A stretch of 8,419 nt of DNA from a bacterium (GTDB lineage: Bacteria; Chloroflexota; Dormibacteria; UBA8260; Bog-877), in NCBI GenBank assembly GCA_021791345.1, contig JAJYWT010000104.1, forward strand, positions 1 through 8,419, given 5' to 3'. Within the stretch, counting starts at the first letter, position 1, and each line of letters opens with the position of its first letter. The notes under the pieces are model-generated. The model was not told the origin of the DNA and ran no database searches. It worked only from the letters and a program-made list of their open reading frames with translations. The translations under genes and the position numbers were made by a program. Below are positions 1 to 5,885 of this stretch, in pieces.

Positions 1-2
1 TC

Positions 3-374
3 ACGATCGGCCGCGCCCACCTGGGGCTTGTGCTCGCGACCAGCTCGCGCTACACCCTCTTCAACCTCTGGCTGCTGGCGGGGGTATGGCTGGCGTGGGC
101 CGCGATCGCCAGTCGGAGCCACCTGCCGCCGGCCCGGGGAGTGGCCCTGGTGCTGGCGCTGTTTTTGCTGTTCCAGATTGTGGCGAGCTATCACTCGGGC
201 CTCATCGAGGGCAGGATCACCAGGGTCCAGCGCCAGGAGGCGGTCGCTCTGGTGCGCCACTATCGGACCGCCCCCGAGTCCCAGGTGGTCCCGCTGGTCT
301 ACCAGCTCTATCCCGGCTTCAAACCACTGGCGGCCTTCCTGGCCGCCCACCACCTCAGCGTCTTCTACCACTGA
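3..374 (+). CDS. C-terminal part of a multi-pass membrane protein (5' truncated)
   Basis: The frame is open from the window edge and ends with TGA at 372-374, leaving 123 residues. The start is outside the window; the GTG at 30 is an internal codon, because the preceding residues (TIGRAHLGL) fit the protein. Two hydrophobic segments are visible, about residues 19-36 (LFNLWLLAGVWLAWAA region) and 46-62 (GVALVLALFLLFQIV). A basic soluble stretch follows and the protein ends in LSVFYH. The 'GR-x8-SSRYT' motif before a membrane segment, and a tail of the form 'LYP...L...HxLSVF', recall large uncharacterised polytopic membrane proteins that often sit in surface-polysaccharide regions; this is from memory and was not checked. 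No enzymatic motif is present in the visible part. It is convergent to the sugar cassette, so it is not in the same operon. Coding status is well supported; function is unknown. Confidence 0.72.
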   Translation, partial: TIGRAHLGLVLATSSRYTLFNLWLLAGVWLAWAAIASRSHLPPARGVALVLALFLLFQIVASYHSGLIEGRITRVQRQEAVALVRHYRTAPESQVVPLVYQLYPGFKPLAAFLAAHHLSVFYH

Positions 375-384
375 GGAGGTGTCT

Positions 385-408
385 GGCCCAGGCACGGGCC
401 CTCGGCCC
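385..408. terminator. Possible GC hairpins in the convergent intergenic gap
   Basis: The 45-base gap between two convergent stop codons holds GGCCC (385-389) and GGGCC (396-400), which can pair around a 6-base loop. The same GGGCC can instead pair with GGCCC at 404-408 around a 3-base loop. The stems are mutually exclusive and only 5 bp long, and no T-tract follows on either strand, so an intrinsic terminator is uncertain. The position between converging genes is the main argument for it. Confidence 0.25.
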
Positions 409-419
409 GATCCCTGAGG

Positions 420-1445
420 TCAGATGCGCCCCTCCCGAATCGCCTCCTTGATCCAGGGGATGACCTCATCCAGCATCTGGTCCAGGGTGGTGGTGGCCTC
501 GAACCCGAGAACCCGCCTGGCCTTCTCGGTGGAGGGCACCCTCCTTTGCACGTCATGCTCGAAGGGCTGGTCGCAGACGTAGCGGAAGGGGACCTGGTCA
601 CCCTTGAGCTTTTTCCAGATCAGCTCCGCGAGCTCGAGGACCGTGGTGGACTGATCGGTCGAGAGGTTGAAGTCCTCGTTGAGCGCCGCCGGGTGCTCCA
701 TCGCCATCACGATCCCCCGCGCCAGATCCCCGCCGTAGGTGTAGTGGCGGACCTGGGAGCCGTCTCCCAGGATGTGCAGCGGATCCTGCCCCTTGAGGAC
801 CTTCTGGACCAGGTCGGGCACCACATGGCTCATCGCCAGCTTGACGTTGCCGCTCTCGATCTCCACATCGCCGCGGGCTCGCTCCTCGCCGGTCCCCACG
901 CAGTTGAAGGGCCGGATGATGGTGTAGGGGAGCCCGTACTGCTGGTGGGCCGCCCGGGCGAAGTACTCGACCGCCAGCTTCTGGAACCCGTAGGAGGAGA
1001 GCGGCGGGGGGACCTCTCGCTCCTGCCCCTCGTATGACGGCCAGCGATTGGCCCCCTCGAAGACCATCGAGGAGCTGAGGTAGGTCACCTTCTCCAGCTT
1101 CCCCTCGCGGTGTGCCCGGATCGCCGCGTCACAGGAGGACGCGATGATCCGCTCGTTGGTAGCCAAGAGGTCGTAGGCATAGGTGTGGAAGTAGGAGATC
1201 CCGCCGATCATGGCGGCCCCGGCGATGAAGTGCTGGCAGCCCAAAAGCAGGGAATACACCAGCTCGGGGTCGCGCGCGTCCCCCTCGACCAGCCGGTAGT
1301 GGGGGTGGCTGTCGTAGGACCGGGCCACCCTGCCGTACTTGGAGTGATCGTCCAGCCCCACCACCTCATGGCCCCGGTCCAGCAGGGCCTTGACCACGTA
1401 GCCACCGATGAACCCCGCCGAGCCCGAGACCAGCACCTTCGCCAT
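420..1445 (-). CDS. NAD-dependent epimerase/dehydratase (extended SDR, nucleotide-sugar type)
   Basis: The 341-residue protein has the length and layout of extended short-chain dehydrogenases acting on nucleotide sugars. The N-terminal Rossmann motif GSAGFIG (residues 8-14, GxxGxxG) binds NAD, and acidic Asp32/Asp33 close strand 2. The catalytic set is visible: a Ser cluster at 124-126 (YLSSSMVFE), Tyr152 and Lys156 (YGFQK, YxxxK). RPFN at 178-181 and the GDGSQVRHYTYGGDLA stretch (227-241) match the substrate-binding half of UDP-glucose 4-epimerase-like proteins. The segment GAAMIGGISYFHTYAYDLL (76-94) differs from classic GalE and suggests another subfamily. The ATG at 1445 is preceded by a very good ribosome site. 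It is the last gene of the cassette, 6 bases after the glycosyltransferase stop and downstream of a sugar dehydrogenase, so a uronic acid or a related UDP-sugar is a plausible substrate. The exact reaction (epimerase, decarboxylase or dehydratase) cannot be fixed from the sequence. Confidence 0.93.
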   Translation of the reverse strand: MAKVLVSGSAGFIGGYVVKALLDRGHEVVGLDDHSKYGRVARSYDSHPHYRLVEGDARDPELVYSLLLGCQHFIAGAAMIGGISYFHTYAYDLLATNERIIASSCDAAIRAHREGKLEKVTYLSSSMVFEGANRWPSYEGQEREVPPPLSSYGFQKLAVEYFARAAHQQYGLPYTIIRPFNCVGTGEERARGDVEIESGNVKLAMSHVVPDLVQKVLKGQDPLHILGDGSQVRHYTYGGDLARGIVMAMEHPAALNEDFNLSTDQSTTVLELAELIWKKLKGDQVPFRYVCDQPFEHDVQRRVPSTEKARRVLGFEATTTLDQMLDEVIPWIKEAIREGRI

Positions 1446-1449
1446 TTCA

Positions 1450-1459
1450 GATCACCTCT
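1450..1459 (-). promoter_or_regulatory. Strong Shine-Dalgarno site of the epimerase gene
   Basis: Read on the minus strand the bases are AGAGGTGATC, followed by TGAA and the ATG. Nine of these (GAGGTGATC) match the extended complement of the 16S 3' end. The TGA inside this motif (1454-1452) is the stop codon of the upstream glycosyltransferase, so a ribosome terminating there sits on the next gene's initiation site. This fixes the epimerase start at 1445. Confidence 0.85.
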
Positions 1460-2180
1460 TGTGAAAGCGGCGGCTGCCGTAACCGGGCAGCAGCGCGACC
1501 AGATACCAATGCAGATAGCGCGGGATCCACTGCCACACCCGAAAGTTGGACTGGCCCTGGGTGCGATCCCGCCAGGTGGTGGGGACCTCCACCACCCGCA
1601 GACCGCGACGGTGGGCCTTCGCCACCATCTCAATCCCGATCTCGAAGCCGGCGTCGGACTCGATTCCCACCTCGTCCAAAAACGGCTTGGAATACGCCTT
1701 GAAGGAGTTGGTGGCATCGTGGGTCCCGACCCTGGTGAGGGCGCGCAGCGACAGCCCCGCCGAGCGGGAGATCAACCCCTTCAGCCGTGGTCCTCCTAAC
1801 TGCCGGCCGCCCCGCATGTAGCGGGAGGCGGCCGCCACCGCCGCCCCCCGCTCCACCAGAGCGGTCAGCTCCTCGATCTGGGCGGGGTCGTCGCTGCCGT
1901 CGGCCATGGTCACCACCACCACCGGCGCCCGGGCGGCATCGATGCCACTCTTGATGGCCCCGGCCGGCCCCGGGGCGACGTCGTTGAGGAGCGGGCGCAC
2001 CCGCGGGTCGCGGGCGGCGTACGCCGCGACCGGCCCGGCGGTGGAGTCGCTGGGCCGGTCGTAGACCACCAGCACCTCAGCGGAGATGTGCAGGCTGGCG
2101 AAGATACGGTCCAGGCACACGACGATCTCATCCCCTTCGTTGTAGGCGGGGATGACCACCGACACCCGCGGCGGGGTCAA
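1452..2180 (-). CDS. Family 2 glycosyltransferase (dolichyl-phosphate-mannose-synthase-like)
   Basis: The 242-residue protein has a GT-A fold start: VSVVIPAYNEGDE (7-19), then LVVYDRPSDST (37-47) where most relatives have a DDGS-type motif, then MADGSDDP (92-99), the probable metal/nucleotide DxD region. The C-terminal half has RDRTQGQSNF (204-213), the basic 'R..G.S.F' motif of polyprenyl-phosphate sugar transferases, followed by a Trp/Tyr-rich amphipathic stretch (216-234), not a clear membrane helix. It probably moves a sugar from a nucleotide donor to a lipid or glycan acceptor at the inner membrane face; donor and acceptor are unknown. I chose the TTG at 2180 because it overlaps the dehydrogenase stop by four bases (TTGA) and has AGGGA (2189-2193) eight bases upstream. 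A GTG six codons later lacks such a site. The frame stays open far upstream, but there it is only the shadow of the dehydrogenase gene. Confidence 0.9.
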   Translation of the reverse strand: MTPPRVSVVIPAYNEGDEIVVCLDRIFASLHISAEVLVVYDRPSDSTAGPVAAYAARDPRVRPLLNDVAPGPAGAIKSGIDAARAPVVVVTMADGSDDPAQIEELTALVERGAAVAAASRYMRGGRQLGGPRLKGLISRSAGLSLRALTRVGTHDATNSFKAYSKPFLDEVGIESDAGFEIGIEMVAKAHRRGLRVVEVPTTWRDRTQGQSNFRVWQWIPRYLHWYLVALLPGYGSRRFHKR

Positions 2181-3367
2181 ACGCAGCTTCCCTGGCCCCG
2201 CAGGTTGGTGAGGTCGACCACCGGCACGTTCACCCGCAGGTCCCGGTATAGCTGGTGGGGAGCGCCGATGACCAGCAGCTGTGCCTCGGCGACCACCTCC
2301 TCCAGCGGCACCAGGGTGGGGTCGATGGACACAAAGGGATCCGTGCAGAGCACCCGCTTGGCCTTGAACTGGAGGATCCGCTTGAGCCGGTAGCTCAGGC
2401 TGGAGCGGATGTCGTCGGACTCGGCCTTGAACGCCATCCCGAGGATGCCCACGGTCATCGACGACAGGTCGAAGCGCCGCTCCAGACGGGCGACGGTGTA
2501 GAGGGGTAGCCCCTCGTTGATCAGCATCGCCGAGTGGCCGAGGGTGAACTGGTTGTTGTTGAAGGCGGCCAGCTGCATCGTGTCCTTGAGCAGGCAGGGC
2601 CCGGCGGCCAGCCCCGCCCCCGGGAGGTCCTGGGCCCGGGGGTAGTCCTGGGCCAGCGCCAGCCGGATCCGCTCGTAATCGAGGCCGAAGTCGTTGGCGA
2701 TCATGTAGAGCTGGTTGGCGGTGGCGAACTTGATGTACCGCCAGGTGTTGGTGAAGAGCTTCGCCAGCTCCGCCTCCTCCGGCTCCAGCTCCACGATCAT
2801 CGGGGTCAGCCGGGAGAAGAGCTGGGCCGCTCGGGCCCGGATCTCCGCGGTCCGTCCGGAGACCAGCTGGGGCAGGGTGTACAGCTCGGTCATCGCCTTG
2901 CCCTCGGCGATGCGCTCCGGGCAGAACGCCACGTCGACCACCGGGCCACGGGCCTGGAAGAGCCGCTCGACCATCTGGGTGACCCCGGGGTAGAGGGTGC
3001 TGCGCAGCACCAGGAGCTGACCGTCCGTCAGGTACGGCCTCAGCTTGTCGATCTCGAGGGGAACCCCCAGCGCCTCGGGGTTCAGGTGCTTGTCGATCGG
3101 GGTCCCGATCACCACCACCACCGAGTCGGCGCTCCTCAGCACCTCGGGATCGGTTCCAACTGTGAAAGTGCCCGTGGACAGCGCCGCCGCCAGCGCCTCC
3201 GGGGCCCCGGGCTCCTGGAACGGCATCCGCCCGGACCTCACCATCTCCACGGCGGTCTGGCTGATGTCGTAGACGGCGACGCTCAGGCCGGAGCCGCTGA
3301 AGGCCAGGGCCAAGGGCAACCCCACATGGCCGCAGCCACCCACGACCGCGACGTCGACCCTGCCCAT
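2177..3367 (-). CDS. UDP-glucose/GDP-mannose dehydrogenase family protein (nucleotide-sugar 6-dehydrogenase)
   Basis: The 396-residue protein has all three domains of this family, which oxidises the C6 hydroxyl of a nucleotide sugar to a carboxylate using two NAD+. The N-terminal Rossmann motif is VVGGCGHVG (8-16, GxGxxG). IGTPIDKHLNP (87-97) and LRSTLYPGVT (121-130) form the cofactor and substrate loops, and FCPERIAEGKA (148-158) is the family signature. Lys203 and Asn207 (LAKLFTNTW) match the catalytic Lys/Asn of the central domain. Cys258 in GPCLLKDT (256-263) is the thiohemiacetal nucleophile. The KDT ending resembles UDP-glucose and GDP-mannose dehydrogenases more than the VDP form of UDP-HexNAc enzymes, so UDP-glucose is a reasonable guess, not proven. 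The C-terminal NAD-type domain begins near GILGMAFKAESDD (308-319). It is the first gene of the sugar cassette. The ATG has no good Shine-Dalgarno sequence, unlike the downstream genes. Confidence 0.93.
   Translation of the reverse strand: MGRVDVAVVGGCGHVGLPLALAFSGSGLSVAVYDISQTAVEMVRSGRMPFQEPGAPEALAAALSTGTFTVGTDPEVLRSADSVVVVIGTPIDKHLNPEALGVPLEIDKLRPYLTDGQLLVLRSTLYPGVTQMVERLFQARGPVVDVAFCPERIAEGKAMTELYTLPQLVSGRTAEIRARAAQLFSRLTPMIVELEPEEAELAKLFTNTWRYIKFATANQLYMIANDFGLDYERIRLALAQDYPRAQDLPGAGLAAGPCLLKDTMQLAAFNNNQFTLGHSAMLINEGLPLYTVARLERRFDLSSMTVGILGMAFKAESDDIRSSLSYRLKRILQFKAKRVLCTDPFVSIDPTLVPLEEVVAEAQLLVIGAPHQLYRDLRVNVPVVDLTNLRGQGSCV
2189..2193 (-). promoter_or_regulatory. Ribosome binding site supporting the TTG start of the glycosyltransferase
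   Basis: AGGGA on the minus strand lies eight bases before TTG (2180-2178), inside the last codons of the dehydrogenase gene. It decides for the TTG over the downstream GTG, which has only C-rich sequence before it. The match is moderate. Confidence 0.5.
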
Positions 3368-3491
3368 TCTGGGAGCAGATGTTACGGGATCGCGGGCTCA
3401 GCGCCGAGCTGCGCTCGGGCTCGTACGGACCCGGTGCACCAGGCGCGGCGGCCACGGCCGGCGGGGACGGTCGGCGCGGCCCGGGACACCC
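3368..3491. other. 124-base intergenic region between the secreted-protein pair and the sugar cassette
   Basis: No gene is seen here. It holds a perfect 6-bp inverted repeat with a 3-base loop (CCGAGC 3404-3409, GCTCGG 3413-3418), the 8-base palindrome GGTGCACC (3433-3440), and GGCGCGGC twice in direct orientation (3442-3449 and 3473-3480). The hairpin has no T-tract on the minus strand, so it is not a standard terminator. The region probably separates two transcription units or allows partial read-through. The candidate -10 for the dehydrogenase lies at its low-coordinate end. Confidence 0.5.
3379..3384 (-). promoter_or_regulatory. Possible -10 element placed for a leaderless or very short-leader mRNA
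   Basis: TAACAT on the minus strand matches TANNNT and ends 11 bases before the dehydrogenase ATG. A start point 6-8 bases downstream would leave only a few untranslated bases. This fits the lack of a Shine-Dalgarno sequence there. No convincing -35 is visible and a hexamer match is weak evidence. Confidence 0.25.
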
Positions 3492-5885
3492 TCAGGGAGA
3501 TGGAGGAGCGGTGGCCCCGTAGGCCACCTCGAAGCCCGCCGTGCTGAGCGCGGACGGGGTGGACACCTGCTGGCCGCCCTGCACCATCAGGCTCTCCACC
3601 TCGGACGCGTAGGGTCCCGTCAGCCCGAGATGGGTGAAGGTGGTGGTGGTGTAGTCCGCCAGGGTGCTCAGCGACCCGTTGACCTCGGGTGCCTCCACGA
3701 TCCACTCCGCCGAGGAGAGCGGCCCTGTGTAGCTCTGGTCGGTGGTGAAGCTGCCGCCGCTGCTCAGGTCGCGCAGGGTGATCGCCCACTCGCCGGCCGT
3801 CTGCTGGGTGATCGTGACCTGCAGCTGGTCCCCCGGACCGACCTGCAGAGTGGTGATGGGGGTCTCCGGGCTGGGCAGGATCTCCCACCACGGGATGATG
3901 TAGAAGTCGCTCGGATTGCTGGGGTCCTCGGTCTCCACAATGCCCGCCTGGATCAGGTCGGAGTTGGCGGCGCCGTCGATCCCGACCCACTCGGCCATGT
4001 AGGTGTTGGACTGGCCCTGGTAGAGGCTGGGAACGGTGAAGGTCCCGGTCACCGCGGTGTAGGGTCCGCTGCCGAAGTAGTAGCCCGACCAGTTCGGCGA
4101 CTGGATGGTCGAGGTCGTCGGCCCCGAGATGGTCAGGGTGAGCTGCGCGGTGGCGCTCTGGGGGGTCGGGGAGGAGGAGTCCTCGACCCCCACCTCGAAG
4201 CTGACCGTACCAGCCTGCTCGGTTATCCCGGAGATGAGCCCGTCCGACGTCAGCGTGAGTCCCGACGGCAGACTTCCCGAGACCAGCCGCCAGCTGTACG
4301 GCGCCAAGCCACCGGTTGCCTCCAGGCCGTCGGAGATGGTGGTCCCGGCGGCCCCCTCGGGCAGCGAGGTTGTGGTCACCGCCAACGGGGCGGAGGTGGT
4401 GGATCCCGGGCTGAAGTAGCCGAAGGCGTCCATGATCGCGTCCGCCTGGCCGGCGTAGTTGTAGATCGTGGTCGCCCCCGTGGAGCCCAGGGTGGCGATC
4501 GTGAGGTTGGGCACGGTCTGCCCGGCGGTCCAGTTGACATCGGACGCGAGCGGCCGCTCGCCACCGGGATACACCGTGAAGTAGCTGGCGGCGGTGGTGT
4601 CGGTGGCGGTCACGTTGCTGACGACCGCGGTCGCCACGGCGGGGATGCCGCCTTCCCCGGCGACCGGCTGGGTCAGCGTCTGCCCAGGACCGAGCGGCGA
4701 CCCGGAGAGCCTGGTGTCCAGCAGCCGCACCGGCGCGAGCGCGGTGTACAGGCTGGCGTTGTCGGGGGCGGCGGTTCCCTGGGTGAAGTACCCACTGACG
4801 TCCACCGCCACCTGGGTGCTGCCGGTGTGGTTGTACAAGGTCACCTCTCCGGTCTGCCCCACCGGCACCAGCACCCGATTGGCGACCGTCTCCCCCTTGG
4901 TCCAGTTGAGGTTGGAGCTGGTGGGGAGGCTGCTGCCCTGGGGGTAGACACTGAGATAGCCGGCGGCGGTGGTCCCGGTCACGGTCACGTTGAGGAGCGC
5001 GGCGGCCACCCCCGCCGCGGGGACATCACCCGCCCCGGCCACATCCACATTGAGGGTCGTCCCCGGCAGCAGGGTGTCCCCGCTGTAGGGCTCGCCACTG
5101 CCTGGCCTGGTGTCCACGATCCGCTCGGGTGGCAGCGGCACGTAGCTGCCGGCGACGGCCCCGCTCGGCTCCGGGGAGAAGTAGCCCTCGAGGTCCACCA
5201 GCACCTCCGTGGAGCCGGTGTGGTTGTAGATCGCAATCTGGCCACCCTGCCCGATCGGGACGATCGCCAGGTTGGCCACCGTCTGGCCCGCGGTCCAGTT
5301 GAGGTTAGAGACGACCGGCCGGGTCCCCTGCGCCGGGTAGAGGCTGAGAAAGCTGGCCGCGGTCGTAGCCGTGACCGTGACGTTGACCGCCACCGCCACC
5401 GCGGTCGAAGGCACGCTGCCGGAGACCACGGTGAGGTTGAGGGTCTGGCCCGGCCCCAGCGGCCCTGACCCGGACCGGGTGTCCAGGATGCGGGAGGGGG
5501 TGATGGCGGTGTAGCGGCTGCCGGTGGCAGATCCGCTCGCAGATAGGCTGGCGGAGGTGACGGAGCCGAGGCTCGGGAGCTCCGGGAAGGGGTGCAGCTT
5601 GGCCAGGGTCCCCGAGCTGAGCCGCAGGGACCCGCCCTGGATCAGCGGCTGAGCGGTGGGCCGCCCACTCGCGGGCGTCCCCTCCGTCAGTCGCGGGGCG
5701 AAGTCGGCGCCCCGGCCGGTGCTCGCGGTGGGGGAGGGCCCCATCGCCAGCGTCATGGAGGCCGCACCAAACAGCCCCAGGACCGCCAGCGGCAGCAGCC
5801 GGCGAGCGCGGTTCCTCACGGCCCCGCGGGGATGGCTGGTAAGCGCTCGGAGCCGGCCTCCACGCGGGGCCGCCGCAGCGCCCAT
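3492..5885 (-). CDS. Secreted family G1 (eqolisin) glutamic peptidase with three N-terminal surface repeats
   Basis: This is a 797-residue exported protein. A signal peptide is seen at about residues 23-47 (RNRARR, then a hydrophobic run LLPLAVLGLFGAASMTLA). A Ser/Thr/Pro/Gly-rich linker follows (about 55-122), then three repeats (125-237, 248-368, 380-492). An Ig-like domain spans 499-588, with PYSWRLVSGSLPSGL (529-543) as in putative-Ig (He_PIG-type) domains. The peptidase domain (about 596-790) opens with SPNWSGYYF and carries AEWVGIDG (631-638), Gln646 in LIQAG and AEWIVE (726-731). Eqolisins are acid endopeptidases with a Gln/Glu dyad. Gln646 and a Glu of AEWIVE, probably Glu727, fit that dyad. 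No cysteine and only two lysines (96, 330) occur, and the peptidase domain is strongly acidic. The ATG overlaps the preceding stop (TGATG), favouring coupling. The GTG at 5819 would give a more typical short signal peptide and is an alternative start. No C-terminal anchor is visible. Confidence 0.9.
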   Translation of the reverse strand: MGAAAAPRGGRLRALTSHPRGAVRNRARRLLPLAVLGLFGAASMTLAMGPSPTASTGRGADFAPRLTEGTPASGRPTAQPLIQGGSLRLSSGTLAKLHPFPELPSLGSVTSASLSASGSATGSRYTAITPSRILDTRSGSGPLGPGQTLNLTVVSGSVPSTAVAVAVNVTVTATTAASFLSLYPAQGTRPVVSNLNWTAGQTVANLAIVPIGQGGQIAIYNHTGSTEVLVDLEGYFSPEPSGAVAGSYVPLPPERIVDTRPGSGEPYSGDTLLPGTTLNVDVAGAGDVPAAGVAAALLNVTVTGTTAAGYLSVYPQGSSLPTSSNLNWTKGETVANRVLVPVGQTGEVTLYNHTGSTQVAVDVSGYFTQGTAAPDNASLYTALAPVRLLDTRLSGSPLGPGQTLTQPVAGEGGIPAVATAVVSNVTATDTTAASYFTVYPGGERPLASDVNWTAGQTVPNLTIATLGSTGATTIYNYAGQADAIMDAFGYFSPGSTTSAPLAVTTTSLPEGAAGTTISDGLEATGGLAPYSWRLVSGSLPSGLTLTSDGLISGITEQAGTVSFEVGVEDSSSPTPQSATAQLTLTISGPTTSTIQSPNWSGYYFGSGPYTAVTGTFTVPSLYQGQSNTYMAEWVGIDGAANSDLIQAGIVETEDPSNPSDFYIIPWWEILPSPETPITTLQVGPGDQLQVTITQQTAGEWAITLRDLSSGGSFTTDQSYTGPLSSAEWIVEAPEVNGSLSTLADYTTTTFTHLGLTGPYASEVESLMVQGGQQVSTPSALSTAGFEVAYGATAPPSP
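4410..4748 (-). repeat. Surface repeat module, third copy in the G1 peptidase protein
   Basis: Encodes residues 380-492. It opens with YTALAPVRLLDTR, has VSNVTATDTTAASYFTVYP and NWTAGQTVPN in the middle, and closes with YNYAGQADAIMDAFGYF. It is the most diverged of the three copies in this gene: the usual SNLNW is SDVNW and the closing valines are replaced by Ala/Ile/Met. Boundaries are by eye. Confidence 0.8.
4782..5144 (-). repeat. Surface repeat module, second copy in the G1 peptidase protein
   Basis: Encodes residues 248-368. It opens with YVPLPPERIVDTRPGSG, carries LLNVTVTGTTAAGYLSVYP and SNLNWTKGETVANRV, and closes with YNHTGSTQVAVDVSGYF. It is close to the first copy, sharing exact 15-base DNA stretches with it at a constant 393-base offset. 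Confidence 0.85.
5175..5513 (-). repeat. Surface repeat module, first copy in the G1 peptidase protein
   Basis: Encodes residues 125-237. It opens with YTAITPSRILDTRSGSG, carries VNVTVTATTAASFLSLYP and SNLNWTAGQTVANLA, and closes with YNHTGSTEVLVDLEGYF. The alternating hydrophobic pattern predicts an all-beta fold. Modules of this type are common in secreted proteins of high-GC Gram-positive lineages; I know no established function. Confidence 0.85.

Noticed and set aside
374..381. AGGAGGTG on the plus strand directly after the membrane-protein stop, a near-perfect Shine-Dalgarno sequence.
   Set aside because: No ATG, GTG or TTG follows at a usable distance, and the downstream DNA is coding on the other strand. 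It is treated as chance, or as the remnant of a gene lost in rearrangement.
3404..3418. Six-bp GC hairpin between the peptidase and dehydrogenase genes as a terminator.
   Set aside because: The stem is short and there is no T-tract on the minus strand. Similar small palindromes are frequent in such GC-rich DNA, so it is only described within the intergenic region.
2181..3455. Upstream extension of the glycosyltransferase frame to an ATG at 3455, giving a 667-residue protein.
   Set aside because: The added part overlaps the whole dehydrogenase gene and reads as Arg/Gly/Pro/Ala-rich shadow. The glycosyltransferase fold begins only at about 2160, and a TTG with a ribosome site is at 2180.
2534..3547. 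A 337-codon plus-strand open frame opposite the dehydrogenase gene.
   Set aside because: The composition is low-complexity and shadow-like, and the opposite strand encodes a complete enzyme with all catalytic residues.
3630..5468. A 612-codon open frame on the plus strand opposite the G1 peptidase gene.
   Set aside because: Its product is a Gly/Arg/Val/Asp/His-rich string with no domain, signal peptide or motif. It arises from G/C-biased third positions of the real minus-strand gene.
5795..5805. Twin-arginine export signal in the peptidase protein (RARRLLPLAV).
   Set aside because: The arginine pair is present, but the surrounding residues do not follow the S/T-R-R-x-F-L-K pattern. An ordinary Sec signal peptide is more likely.
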